This document shows positions 16,797 through 25,516 of a stretch of 64,000 bases of DNA, one piece after another. The DNA is taken from positions 744,001 through 808,000 of the forward strand of contig NZ_CP133778.1 in NCBI RefSeq assembly GCF_034347405.1, given 5' to 3'. Origin of the DNA: Pseudomonas sp. CCC3.1. Its GTDB lineage: Bacteria > Pseudomonadota > Gammaproteobacteria > Pseudomonadales > Pseudomonadaceae. Made by a program: the position numbers and the translations under genes. Each line of letters starts with the position of its first letter. The stretch's first letter is position 1. The notes beneath the pieces were generated by a model. It was not told the origin of the DNA. It ran no database searches and saw only the letters and a program-made list of their open reading frames with translations.

Positions 16797-17951
16797 TTAC
16801 TCCCCTTTGCTGCCCGTAGCTTTATCTGTTGCCGGGGCTGCCGGGGTTGCGCCTGCGGTTTTGCTGGACTCAGTCACTTTGACTTCCATGCCGGGCTTGA
16901 TGAACTGCAGACCGTCAACAATCACGCGGTCACCTGCATTCAGGCCTTTTTCTACCAGCCAGTCGCTGCCCACGGTGCGGGAAGCTTGCAGCACGCGCAG
17001 TTCAACCTTGTTGTCTGGCCCAACGATCATGGCGGTGGGTTGGCCTTTGAGGTTGTGCGTCACGCCGATTTGCGGGGCCAGGATTGCATCGGTGTCGACA
17101 CCGGCTTCCAGTTGCGCGTGAACAAACATGCCTGGCAGCAGCGTGTCATCAGGGTTTGGGAATACCGCGCGCAGCGTGACGGAACCGGTGGTTTCGTCAA
17201 CCGAGACTTCTGAGAATTCCAGGCGGCCTTCTTGTGGGTACTCGCTGCCATCCGGCAGGGTCAGCTTGACCTTGGCGGCGTTATCGCCCGCTTTCTTCAA
17301 GCGACCGCTGGCCAGGTCACGACGCAGTTCGAGCATTTCGACCGAAGACTGAGTCACGTCAACATAGATAGGGTCTAACTGAGTGATCACCGCCAGTGCG
17401 TTCGTTTGACCACTGGTCACCAATGCACCTTCGGTGTACAGCGAACGACCAATGCGGCCCGTCAGCGGTGCCAGGACCTTGGTGTAGCGCAAGTTGACCT
17501 GAGCGGTGTTCAGTGCGGCTTCGGCTTCAAGACGGGCAGCTTCGGCGTTGTCGTATTCCTGACGGCTTACGGCTTGCTCTGCGACCAGTTGCTTGTAGCG
17601 ATCAGCCAGAGATTTGGCCGATTGCAGAGTGGCCTTGGCGCTCAACACACTGCTTTCGTAGAGTGCTGGATCGATTTGATACAGCTGCTGGCCTTCTTTG
17701 ACGTCGCTGCCTTCTTTGAAGTAGCGCTTCAGAATAATCCCGTTCACTTGAGGGCGAACTTCGGCCGAGCGGTAGGACGTCGTTCGACCTGGAAGGTCAG
17801 ACGTTAGGGTGTAGGGTTGTGTTTTCAGCGTCACGACGCCGACCTGAGGGGTTTGCGGGGCAGGTGCCGCCTCTTCCTTCTTACATCCGCTGAGCAGCGA
17901 AGCTAGGGTGATGGCAGCAACCAGAGCGGTAACAGCTGGCTTAAATTGCAT
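16797..17951 (-). CDS. ttgA: RND efflux periplasmic adaptor lipoprotein TtgA/MexA
   Basis: This 384-residue membrane-fusion protein links TtgB to TtgC. The N-terminus MQFKPAVTALVA and lipobox LLSGC (Cys23) indicate a lipid-anchored protein. The lipoyl and hairpin domains follow (SAEVRPQVNGIILKRYFKEG, YQIDPALYESS), then the barrel domain with TLPDGSEYPQEGRLEFSEV. An in-frame ATG at 17984 would add 11 residues. The ATG at 17951 is preferred for its GAGGAT ribosome site and near identity to the TtgA start. It is the first gene of the operon and is transcribed from the TtgR-controlled intergenic region. Confidence 0.93.
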   Translation of the reverse strand: MQFKPAVTALVAAITLASLLSGCKKEEAAPAPQTPQVGVVTLKTQPYTLTSDLPGRTTSYRSAEVRPQVNGIILKRYFKEGSDVKEGQQLYQIDPALYESSVLSAKATLQSAKSLADRYKQLVAEQAVSRQEYDNAEAARLEAEAALNTAQVNLRYTKVLAPLTGRIGRSLYTEGALVTSGQTNALAVITQLDPIYVDVTQSSVEMLELRRDLASGRLKKAGDNAAKVKLTLPDGSEYPQEGRLEFSEVSVDETTGSVTLRAVFPNPDDTLLPGMFVHAQLEAGVDTDAILAPQIGVTHNLKGQPTAMIVGPDNKVELRVLQASRTVGSDWLVEKGLNAGDRVIVDGLQFIKPGMEVKVTESSKTAGATPAAPATDKATGSKGE

Positions 17952-18037
17952 GAAAATCCTCGGGTCAGGCACGCGAAAGCGCACAAGAATAGTGGAAGGG
18001 TAAAGAAAGCTGTTCCGGGTGGATAAGTAGCTTGCTA

Positions 18038-18073
18038 AGGAATATACTTACATTCATGTCTGTTTGTAAATAG
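18038..18073. promoter_or_regulatory. TtgR operator and ttgA/ttgR promoters
   Basis: The segment contains TTACATTCATGTC-TGTTTGTAAA, with ends TTACA and TGTAA inverted, and the flank AAGGAATATAC. It closely follows the P. putida ttgABC/ttgR operator as I recall it. It lies between the two divergent genes, so one TtgR site probably covers both promoters. Confidence 0.8.
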
Positions 18074-18216
18074 CGGGAGTCTGTCACGATGGCCGTCACA
18101 GAGCCCTTTTTAACGTATGAAGTAGCTCGGGATAAGGCAAAAAAAACGCCACCCGATGTCGGTTTGGATGCTCGGTTGCATTTGTCCAAACCCTCCTGAT
18201 TGAGGTTTTTATTGCC

Positions 18217-18849
18217 ATGGCGCGTCGTACCAAAGAAGAAGCTCAGGAAACCCGGAGCAAAATCCTCGAAGCAGCCGAGCAGGCCTTTTATGAACGGGGG
18301 GTTGCCCGTACCACTCTGGCTGATATTGCCGCGCTGGCAGGTGTCACCCGAGGTGCAATTTACTGGCATTTCAGCAACAAGGCCGACTTGGTTCAGGCCA
18401 TGTTGGACAGCTTGCATGAGCCGCTGGATGAACTGGCCAAAGCCAGTGAAAGCGAGGCAGAGCTTGACCCGTTGGGCTGCATGCGCAAGCTGTTGATTCA
18501 TTTGTTTCGCCAGGTTGCTATCGACCCGAAGACTCGGCGTATCAATGAAATTCTGTTTCATAAGTGCGAATTTACTGACGAAATGTGCGATTTGCGCCTT
18601 CAACGTCAGGTGGCGAGTGTCGACTGTAATAGCCGAATTGAGCTCACGCTGAATAATGCAGTCCATCGCGAACAACTCCCTTCAAATCTGGATACCCGCC
18701 GCGCCGCCATTACCTTGCACGCCTATATCGACGGTATTCTCGGGCAATGGCTGCTGGTCCCCGATAGTTTCGAGCTTCATAAGGAAGCTGAGTCTTGGGT
18801 CGACATCGGCATTGAAATGCTGCGTCTGAGCCCGAGTTTGCGCAACTGA
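18217..18849 (+). CDS. ttgR: TetR-family efflux repressor TtgR
   Basis: This 210-residue repressor of ttgABC and of itself is released by antibiotics, flavonoids and other aromatic ligands. The N-terminal helix-turn-helix is TTLADIAALAGVTRGAIYWHF (about residues 32-52), the classic TetR recognition motif. The ligand-binding domain contains the family segments MRKLLIHLF, RRINEILFHKCEFTDEMC and the end WVDIGIEMLRLSPSLRN, all close to P. putida TtgR. It is divergent from ttgA with the operator in between. Confidence 0.93.
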   Translation: MARRTKEEAQETRSKILEAAEQAFYERGVARTTLADIAALAGVTRGAIYWHFSNKADLVQAMLDSLHEPLDELAKASESEAELDPLGCMRKLLIHLFRQVAIDPKTRRINEILFHKCEFTDEMCDLRLQRQVASVDCNSRIELTLNNAVHREQLPSNLDTRRAAITLHAYIDGILGQWLLVPDSFELHKEAESWVDIGIEMLRLSPSLRN

Positions 18850-19073
18850 AGCGGAATTTGGGAGAGTCTAGTCCGATTGAACGATAAGGCGAATGAAGTT
18901 TCTCGCTGGATGCGTCGTCGGTCGTGAATAACCTTTATATACGCCTGTCTTGCGAGTTTAAAGTTAGCAAGCTCAGTTTTTTGTAGGTTAATTGTGACGT
19001 CCTGACCAGGACCTAGGATCAGGCGATGACGAAGCGGGTTGAGTTTGCGTCAGATTTTTCGTTAGCCCTAAAC

Positions 19074-19111
19074 GCAAAAAGCCCCGGCTCACAAGAGACG
19101 GGGCTTTTTGC
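19074..19111 (-). terminator. Terminator of fdxA
   Basis: GCAAAAAGCCCCG pairs with CGGGGCTTTTTGC over a 12-base loop. It lies 12 bp beyond the fdxA stop and may also end ttgR transcription from the other side. Confidence 0.85.
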
Positions 19112-19122
19112 TACTGCATGAA

Positions 19123-19446
19123 TCAGCGTTCCAGGTGCTCGATCTTCCCTGGCTTGCCATCCCACTCGGCCGCGTCCGGCATAGGGTCTTTGCGTTCAGT
19201 GATGTTTGGCCAGATTTCAGCCAGCTCAACATTCAACTGAATAAAGTTTTCCATGCCTGCAGGCACTTCATCTTCCGAGAAGATGGCCACTGCCGGGCAT
19301 TCAGGCTCACAAAGCGCGCAGTCAATGCACTCATCCGGGTGAATCACCAGGAAGTTCGGGCCTTCGTAAAAGCAGTCCACCGGACAGACTTCTACGCAGT
19401 CGGTGTACTTGCACTTGATGCAGTTGTCGGTGACGACGAAGGTCAT
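19123..19446 (-). CDS. fdxA: Seven-iron ferredoxin FdxA
   Basis: This 107-residue cytoplasmic electron carrier has one [3Fe-4S] and one [4Fe-4S] cluster. The two cysteine sets are visible: CIKCKYTDCVEVCP near residues 9-22 and CIDCALCEPECP near 40-51. A C-terminal extension follows (NVELAEIWPNITERKDP), typical of Azotobacter-type FdI and proteobacterial FdxA. A ribosome site GAGGAGAAAATTAGAA precedes the ATG. It is downstream of mutS on the same strand, 129 bp away. In other pseudomonads rsmZ and rpoS lie on its far side; here ttgR does. Confidence 0.95.
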   Translation of the reverse strand: MTFVVTDNCIKCKYTDCVEVCPVDCFYEGPNFLVIHPDECIDCALCEPECPAVAIFSEDEVPAGMENFIQLNVELAEIWPNITERKDPMPDAAEWDGKPGKIEHLER

Positions 19447-19575
19447 TTCTAATTTTCTCCTCAGGCGGCGGCAGCGAAGCCCTTCCAGTTCGGGTTCGCA
19501 GGGCTCGGGAGTGATATCTACTGACCAGGCTAAAAGGCCAGTAGCATCCCGAACCGCGCGCGATTCTAGCAGCTT

Positions 19576-22155
19576 TTAAAGGCGTGTCTTTAATGTGTAG
19601 AGCAAATCAAGTGCTTTACGCGGCGTCATGTTGTCCAGATCAAGCTTGGAAAGGTCATCCAGTACCGGATGCGGCAGGCTGGCAAACAGGTCGCTTTGGT
19701 GCGGTGCCGCTTTCTTGCCTGGCGCCTGATGTGGCACTTCATGAGGCAGGCTGGTGGTTTCAAGTCGGCTCAAATGCTCACGTGCACGGGTGATGACATT
19801 GGCTGGAACCCCCGCCAACTGTGCCACTGCCAAACCATAGCTCTGACTGGCCGGGCCTGGCAATACGTGGTGCAGGAACACAATGCGTTCATTGTGTTCA
19901 GTTGCACTCAAGTGCACGTTGGCGACCAGTGGCTCGCTTTCTGGCAACACCGTCAGCTCAAAATAGTGCGTGGCAAACAACGTGTAGGCGCGCAATTGGG
20001 CGAGACGTTCGGCCGCAGCCCACGCCAGTGACAAACCGTCGAAGGTGCTGGTGCCGCGTCCCACTTCATCCATCAGCACCAAGCTGCGCTCGGTGGCGTT
20101 GTGCAGGATATTGGCCGTTTCGCTCATTTCCACCATAAAGGTAGAACGCCCGCCAGCCAGATCGTCGCTGGAACCGATCCGCGTGAAGATCCGATCCACC
20201 AGCGACAGCTCGCAACTGGCTGCGGGAACAAAGCTGCCGATGTGTGCGAGCAACACAATCAAAGCGGTCTGACGCATGTAAGTAGATTTACCGCCCATGT
20301 TAGGACCAGTAATCACCAGCATGCGGGTGTTGTCGTCCAGTCCGAGATCGTTGGCGACAAACGGTGTCGTTAACACCTGCTCAACCACGGGATGGCGACC
20401 TTGGCTGATACGCATGCACGGCTCATCGACAAAGCGCGGGCAGTTCAGGTCAAGGTTCAGTGCCCGCTCGGCCAGGTTGCTCAGCACATCCAGCTCGGCC
20501 AGTGCGGCAGCGGTGTCCTGCAGGGGCGGCAACTCTGCGATCAGGGTTTCAAGCAGTGCTTCATACAGCATCTTCTCGCGGGCCAAGGCGCGGCTTTTGG
20601 CCGACAGGGCCTTATCCTCGAAGGCCTTAAGCTCTGGCGTGATAAAGCGTTCAGCCCCTTTGAGGGTTTGACGGCGGATGTAATCAGCCGGCGCTTGTTC
20701 AGCTTGTTTGCTCGGCAGCTCAATGAAGTAACCGTGGACACGGTTGTAACCCACCTTGAGGTTGGCCAGGCCGGTACGGGCCTTTTCGCGGGCTTCAAGA
20801 TCAATCAGGAACTGTCCGGCGTTTTCGCTCAGCGATTGCAGTTCATCCAGCTCAGCGTCATAACCGGTCTTCAGCACGCCGCCGTCACGGATCACCGCAG
20901 GCGGGTTGTCGTTAATCGCTTTTTCCAGCAGCGCCGCCAGTTCAGGGTAGGTGCTGGTGATGGTCGCCAGTTGTTGCAGGTGCGGGGCTTCGAGGCCGAT
21001 CATTGCGTCTTGCAACTCAGGCAGAGCGCCCAAGGCATCGCGCAAGCGCGCCAAATCGCGAGGCCGCGCATTACGCAAACCGATACGCGCCAGGATACGC
21101 TCCAGGTCGCCGATTTCTTTAAGCTGCGGCTGCAGTTTTTCGAAACGATAGCCATCCAGCAGGCAGGTGATCGACGACTGGCGCGCCAGCAGCACACTCA
21201 AGTCGCGCAATGGGCGGTTCAGCCAGCGAGTCAGCAGACGGCTGCCCATTGAGGTTTGGCAACGATCGACCACTGACTGCAAGGTGTTGTCGCGTCCGCC
21301 GGCCAGGTTGGTGTCCAGTTCCAGGTTGCGGCGGCTGGCGCCGTCAAGCACCACGGTGTCGTCGAGACGTTCATGGCGCAGGCTGCGCAAGTGGGGCAGG
21401 GCGGTGCGCTGGGTTTCCTTGGCGTAGCTGAGCAAACATCCGGCCGCGCCAATGGCCAGGGTCAGGTTCTCGCAACCGAAGCCCTTGAGGTCTTGGGTCG
21501 AGAACTGCTGGCACAGGCTCTTGAGTGCGGTATCACGCTCAAAGTCCCACGGCGCACGACGACGAACACCACGGCGCTTTTCGGCAGGCAAGCCTTGAGG
21601 CCAGTCGTCCGGGATCATCAGCTCAACTGGGTTGATACGCTCCAGCTCGGCCAGCAGGTTTTCCCAGCCTTTAATCTCCAGCACCGAAAAGTTGCCGCTG
21701 GTGATGTCCAGCACGGCGAGACCGAACAGTCGCTCGTCGCCCAGTACGGCTGCAATCAGGTTGTCGCGGCGCTCATCGAGTAGCGCCTCATCGCTGACGG
21801 TACCGGGGGTGATGATGCGCACCACCTGGCGATCAACCGGGCCTTTACTGGTTGCCGGATCGCCCACCTGTTCGCAAATCACCACCGATTCGCCGAGTTT
21901 TACCAGCTTGGCCAAGTAGCCTTCGGCCGCGTGATAAGGAATCCCGCACATTGGAATGGCTTGTCCGGCAGACTGCCCACGCGCCGTGAGGGTGATGTCC
22001 AGCAATTTGGCGGCTTTCTTTGCATCCTCATAAAAGATCTCGTAGAAATCGCCCATGCGATAGAACATCAACTGATCAGGGTGCTGGTTTTTGAGGCGCC
22101 AGTACTGCTGCATCATCGGGGTGTGGGAGGACAGGTCGGAAGTATTCTTGCTCAT
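19576..22155 (-). CDS. mutS: DNA mismatch repair ATPase MutS
   Basis: This 859-residue protein recognises base mismatches and small loops and recruits MutL. The N-terminal mismatch-reading motif MGDFYEIFYEDA, with the Phe and Glu that probe the mismatch, is near residue 35. Connector, lever and clamp domains follow. The ABC-type ATPase domain carries Walker A GPNMGGKST from residue 617, Walker B LVLMDEVGRGTSTFDG, and the His-containing FATHYFELT. It is full length compared with E. coli MutS (853). It forms one side of the mutS-cinA interval that carries tailocin genes in many fluorescens-group strains. Confidence 0.97.
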   Translation of the reverse strand: MSKNTSDLSSHTPMMQQYWRLKNQHPDQLMFYRMGDFYEIFYEDAKKAAKLLDITLTARGQSAGQAIPMCGIPYHAAEGYLAKLVKLGESVVICEQVGDPATSKGPVDRQVVRIITPGTVSDEALLDERRDNLIAAVLGDERLFGLAVLDITSGNFSVLEIKGWENLLAELERINPVELMIPDDWPQGLPAEKRRGVRRRAPWDFERDTALKSLCQQFSTQDLKGFGCENLTLAIGAAGCLLSYAKETQRTALPHLRSLRHERLDDTVVLDGASRRNLELDTNLAGGRDNTLQSVVDRCQTSMGSRLLTRWLNRPLRDLSVLLARQSSITCLLDGYRFEKLQPQLKEIGDLERILARIGLRNARPRDLARLRDALGALPELQDAMIGLEAPHLQQLATITSTYPELAALLEKAINDNPPAVIRDGGVLKTGYDAELDELQSLSENAGQFLIDLEAREKARTGLANLKVGYNRVHGYFIELPSKQAEQAPADYIRRQTLKGAERFITPELKAFEDKALSAKSRALAREKMLYEALLETLIAELPPLQDTAAALAELDVLSNLAERALNLDLNCPRFVDEPCMRISQGRHPVVEQVLTTPFVANDLGLDDNTRMLVITGPNMGGKSTYMRQTALIVLLAHIGSFVPAASCELSLVDRIFTRIGSSDDLAGGRSTFMVEMSETANILHNATERSLVLMDEVGRGTSTFDGLSLAWAAAERLAQLRAYTLFATHYFELTVLPESEPLVANVHLSATEHNERIVFLHHVLPGPASQSYGLAVAQLAGVPANVITRAREHLSRLETTSLPHEVPHQAPGKKAAPHQSDLFASLPHPVLDDLSKLDLDNMTPRKALDLLYTLKTRL

Positions 22156-22287
22156 GAGGGGGCTTAGGCGGATTCGATTAAAAGGTGGGTGAAAAGCGGG
22201 CGTCGGGCACGGCTTTTTCGCAATGGGCGCAAGGTTAACATGTCAGCCGCCTGCATCTACAGGTACGCAGCGGGTGCGCTGACGCGT

Positions 22288-22310
22288 TGCTATAAATAGA
22301 AGAAATAGCA
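22288..22310. promoter_or_regulatory. Candidate operator of the tailocin-type repressor
   Basis: TGCTAT and ATAGCA form an inverted repeat with an 11-base spacer, overlapping the TATAAAT promoter-like sequence about 40 bp before the repressor start. It is a candidate autoregulatory site and has not been compared with known PrtR sites. Confidence 0.35.
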
Positions 22311-22347
22311 TTTGCCATCTATAAACACGCCCAGCACTATTCTCGGC

Positions 22348-23082
22348 ATGTCCAAACGAACTGTTTCAACGGTCCTTAAAGAACTGCTAATTCGTCACCA
22401 GATCAGCGCGATGGCGTTGCATCGGAGTACGGGTGTGCCGCAGTCCACGCTCTCGCGGATATTGAGCGGGAAAATTGTCGATCCTTCCGACAGGCATATC
22501 TCCAAAATTGCCGAGTATTTCCATATCAGTACCGATCGTTTGCGTGGCCGGGATGACCCGCCTGTGCCTGGAATTTCTGATGCTGAACCTCATCACCCGG
22601 AGCTGCGTGACATTTGCTTGTGGGACGACGACACGCCTGTGGCCGATGATGAGGTGTCCATTGCGTTCTTGCGTCAGGTTGAGCTGGCGGCGGGTTCGGG
22701 GCGCTTTGCCATTGAAGAAAGTGAGCGTGCCAAGCTGCGCTTCGGCAAGCGCAGCCTGCGTCACAATGGTGTGGAGTTCGATCAGGCCAAATGTGTAACG
22801 GTACGCGGCGACAGCATGCTGCCGGTGTTGCGGGACGGTGCAACCGTTGGCGTCAATGCGGGTAAACGGATGATTGAAGAGGTCATCGATGGTGACCTTT
22901 ATGCGCTCAATCACAACGGTCAGTTGCGTGTGAAGCAGCTTTACCGTCTTGCCAGCGGTATTCGTTTGCGTAGCTTCAATCGTGATGAGTTTCCAGATGA
23001 AGACTATGCCTTCGCCGATCTTGAGGATGAGCAGTTGGTGATTCTGGGGCACGTATTTTGGTGGGGCATGTACGCGCGTTAG
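22348..23082 (+). CDS. prtR: XRE-type, S24-peptidase repressor of a tailocin locus (PrtR-like)
   Basis: This 244-residue LexA/CI-like repressor has an N-terminal helix-turn-helix (about residues 18-42, SAMALHRSTGVPQSTLSRIL). The C-terminal S24 domain has the Ser in VRGDSMLP (Ser156) and Lys in LRVKQLY (Lys196). The likely self-cleavage site is the Ala-Gly in ELAAGSG (residues 115-116). Such proteins repress pyocin/tailocin genes until RecA promotes cleavage. A TTG at 22312 could extend it, but the ATG at 22348 gives the family start MSKRTVSTVLKELL. Its position next to mutS and before a holin is that of the fluorescens-group tailocin regulator. Confidence 0.85.
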   Translation: MSKRTVSTVLKELLIRHQISAMALHRSTGVPQSTLSRILSGKIVDPSDRHISKIAEYFHISTDRLRGRDDPPVPGISDAEPHHPELRDICLWDDDTPVADDEVSIAFLRQVELAAGSGRFAIEESERAKLRFGKRSLRHNGVEFDQAKCVTVRGDSMLPVLRDGATVGVNAGKRMIEEVIDGDLYALNHNGQLRVKQLYRLASGIRLRSFNRDEFPDEDYAFADLEDEQLVILGHVFWWGMYAR

Positions 23083-23214
23083 TCTTCATGTTTAAGAATT
23101 TACCCACCTGAGTAGTGGTTTTTTTTTGCCTTAAAAAAGACGATTCGCACTGCTTGTGTCGCTTCGGCTCACTTGTGGGCAGGGGGCAAATAAATATATG
23201 CATTGGTGCATTGA

Positions 23215-23230
23215 CTGTATATCCATACAT
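23215..23230 (+). promoter_or_regulatory. LexA-box-like site upstream of the holin gene
   Basis: CTGTATATCCATACAT matches the CTGT-N8-ACAG consensus except for the last base, and the wider ACTGTATAT is typical of SOS boxes. It is about 130 bp before the holin start. Confidence 0.4.
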
Positions 23231-23357
23231 GCATAGTCTTTGTTGCATCGCGGTTACCCAATCTGACTCAAGCAGGGATGTGGCGCTACAGACAGCGTCC
23301 GCTGTTCAGTCCAGGCCAGCCATTGGTCTCTATCAGTAAGGATTCAGGAGTGAAGAC

Positions 23358-23702
23358 ATGATTAATGAGCCGCAAATATTGCTGGATATGCCGGTGTTGC
23401 TGGTCATCCTTCTCGCCTTGGTGGGCGGCATTTTTGGCGAGATGTGGCGAGCGGACAAGGATGGAGCCAGCGGCTGGCTGCTGGTCCGGCGACTGGCGCT
23501 GCGTTCTGGCGCCTGCATGGTGTGCGGTGTTTCCACCTTTATGTTGCTGTATGCAGCCGGGATGTCGGTTTTGGCTGCCGGTGCGTTTGGTTGCCTGACC
23601 GCGCTGGCGGGTGCAGATGCCGCCATCAGCCTTTATCAGCGCTGGGCCGCCAAACGGCTGGGGGTGGAAAATTCTGCGACAGACTCCCGGAGCGAGCTGT
23701 AG
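23358..23702 (+). CDS. Tailocin/phage-type holin
   Basis: This 114-residue membrane protein has about three hydrophobic segments (VLLVILLALVGGIFGEMW, CMVCGVSTFMLLYAAGMSVL, AGAFGCLTALAGADAAISLY) and a charged C-terminus. The pattern GGIFGEMWRADKDGASGWLLVRR-LALRSG is, as I recall, characteristic of the holins at the start of Pseudomonas R-type tailocin clusters, which open the inner membrane for the lytic enzyme. A CAGGAG ribosome site is present. No baseplate, sheath, tube, fibre or endolysin gene follows; cinA begins 109 bp downstream. Confidence 0.82.
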   Translation: MINEPQILLDMPVLLVILLALVGGIFGEMWRADKDGASGWLLVRRLALRSGACMVCGVSTFMLLYAAGMSVLAAGAFGCLTALAGADAAISLYQRWAAKRLGVENSATDSRSEL

Positions 23703-23810
23703 GAATAACGAATTTATTGCGTGAGATTCTGTCGTGAGCGCTCTGTCGCCTTGCAACGTCCACCTGCTCGTGTAGGTTATGGCGCTTGGACGCACCAACA
23801 GGAGGGCCTC

Positions 23811-24290
23811 ATGGACCCACTATCTCAATTGGCGGCTGAACTTGGGCGCCAGTTACAGACTCTTAACGCTCAAGTTACGACTGCCGAGTCCTGCACCGGT
23901 GGTGGAATCGCTGAAGCCATTACCCGGATTGCGGGAAGCTCCGCCTGGTTTGAAGCGGGGTTTGTGACGTACTCCAATCAGCAAAAAACCAGACAATTGA
24001 ATGTCCCGCAGCCTTTGTTCGCCGAGGTTGGGGCGGTAAGCCGTGAAGTGGTTGAGGCCATGGTGCGTGGTGCGCAGGCACAAAGTGGCGCACGCTTTGC
24101 CGTCGCTGTCAGTGGCGTTGCCGGCCCGGGAGGCGGTTCGGCAGAAAAGCCGGTGGGCACCGTCTGGCTGGCCTGGGGCGTTGGTGACGAAGTGACAGCC
24201 GATTGCAGGCACTTTGCTGGCGACCGTGATGAAGTCCGACGACAAACAGTGATCGCGGCGCTGAAAGGCCTAATACGCCGAACGGTATGA
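23811..24290 (+). CDS. cinA: CinA C-terminal domain protein, nicotinamide-nucleotide amidase
   Basis: This 159-residue stand-alone CinA/PncC domain deamidates nicotinamide mononucleotide to nicotinate mononucleotide in pyridine nucleotide salvage. Family motifs are TTAESCTGGGIAEAIT near residue 25, VTYSNQQKTRQLNV, and VSGVAGPGGGSAEKPVGTVW. The start at 23811 was chosen because AGGAGG lies a few bases upstream; the longer frame from 23721 has a non-coding look. It precedes recA, as in most pseudomonads. Confidence 0.92.
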   Translation: MDPLSQLAAELGRQLQTLNAQVTTAESCTGGGIAEAITRIAGSSAWFEAGFVTYSNQQKTRQLNVPQPLFAEVGAVSREVVEAMVRGAQAQSGARFAVAVSGVAGPGGGSAEKPVGTVWLAWGVGDEVTADCRHFAGDRDEVRRQTVIAALKGLIRRTV

Positions 24291-24338
24291 GAAATAGAAA
24301 ATCAGGGGTAGGCGATCGTTTATCCCTGTGGAATAATA

Positions 24339-24354
24339 CTGGCTACTTATACAG
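24339..24354 (+). promoter_or_regulatory. LexA (SOS) box of recA
   Basis: CTGGCTACTTATACAG is a perfect CTG-N10-CAG LexA site, 42 bp before the recA start codon. Confidence 0.85.
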
Positions 24355-24395
24355 TTATCGGCCGTCATGGCCTTATTGATTTTGAGAGGACTTTA

Positions 24396-25508
24396 ATGGA
24401 CGACAACAAGAAGAAAGCCTTGGCTGCGGCCCTGGGTCAGATCGAACGTCAATTCGGCAAGGGCGCCGTCATGCTGATGGGCGATCAAGAGCGCCAGGCA
24501 GTGCCGGCTATCTCGACCGGTTCGCTGGGTCTGGACATCGCACTGGGCATTGGCGGTCTGCCAAAAGGCCGTATTGTTGAAATCTACGGTCCAGAATCTT
24601 CGGGTAAAACCACCCTGACGCTGTCTGTAATTGCACAGGCGCAAAAAGCGGGCGCAACCTGTGCCTTCGTCGATGCCGAGCATGCCCTTGATCCAGAATA
24701 TGCGGCCAAGCTGGGTGTAAACGTTGATGACCTGCTGGTTTCGCAGCCAGATACGGGTGAGCAGGCACTGGAAATCACCGACATGCTGGTGCGCTCCAAC
24801 GCTGTTGACGTAATCATCATCGACTCCGTGGCAGCCCTGACTCCCAAGGCTGAAATTGAAGGCGACATGGGTGACATGCACGTGGGCCTGCAAGCCCGTC
24901 TGATGTCGCAAGCGCTGCGTAAAATCACCGGCAACATCAAAAACGCCAACTGTCTGGTGATCTTCATCAACCAGATCCGCATGAAAATCGGCGTGATGTT
25001 CGGTAGCCCGGAAACCACCACGGGTGGTAACGCACTGAAATTCTACTCGTCGGTACGTCTGGACATTCGCCGCACCGGTGCTGTGAAAGAAGGCGATGTA
25101 GTCGTCGGCAGCGAAACTCGCGTCAAAGTGGTCAAGAACAAAGTGGCACCGCCATTCCGTCAGGCTGAGTTCCAGATTCTTTACGGCAAAGGTATCTACC
25201 TCAACGGTGAAATGATCGACCTGGGCGTATTGCACGGCTTCGTCGAGAAAGCCGGTGCCTGGTACAGCTACAACGGCAGCAAAATCGGTCAGGGCAAGGC
25301 GAACTCCGCCAAGTTCCTCGACGAAAACCCGGACATCAAGGACGCCCTCGAGAAGCAACTGCGCGCCAAACTGTTGGGCCCAAAGACTGACAGTGAGCTG
25401 GCAGAGCTGAAGACCATGCCGAAGTTGAGCAAAGCTGCCAAAGCGGCTGCTGATGAAGCTGAAGCAGCAGAAATGGAACTGGAAAACTCTGCTGAAAACG
25501 ATAACTGA
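24396..25508 (+). CDS. recA: Recombinase RecA
   Basis: This 370-residue strand-exchange ATPase is also the SOS co-protease. Walker A is GPESSGKT at residues 65-72. The SDVIIID-like Walker B appears as VDVIIIDSVAALTP, and the L2/DNA-binding region as GVMFGSPETTTGGNALKFYSS. The Lys-rich N-terminus MDDNKKKALAAALGQIERQFG is standard. The acidic C-terminal tail from about residue 340 is Ala/Glu-rich and makes the protein some 15-20 residues longer than the Pseudomonas RecA proteins I remember. recX follows after eight bases. Confidence 0.97.
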   Translation: MDDNKKKALAAALGQIERQFGKGAVMLMGDQERQAVPAISTGSLGLDIALGIGGLPKGRIVEIYGPESSGKTTLTLSVIAQAQKAGATCAFVDAEHALDPEYAAKLGVNVDDLLVSQPDTGEQALEITDMLVRSNAVDVIIIDSVAALTPKAEIEGDMGDMHVGLQARLMSQALRKITGNIKNANCLVIFINQIRMKIGVMFGSPETTTGGNALKFYSSVRLDIRRTGAVKEGDVVVGSETRVKVVKNKVAPPFRQAEFQILYGKGIYLNGEMIDLGVLHGFVEKAGAWYSYNGSKIGQGKANSAKFLDENPDIKDALEKQLRAKLLGPKTDSELAELKTMPKLSKAAKAAADEAEAAEMELENSAENDN

Positions 25509-25516
25509 TAGAGCCC

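Noticed and set aside
17965..18675. - strand frame overlapping ttgR and the operator
   Set aside because: It runs through the ttgR coding sequence and the TtgR operator; ttgR itself is a clear TetR-family gene, so this is a shadow.
18850..19073. Possible rsmZ small RNA
   Set aside because: The position is right for rsmZ by synteny, but there are too few GGA motifs in hairpin loops, no GacA upstream box (TGTAAG-N6-CTTACA) and no independent terminator.
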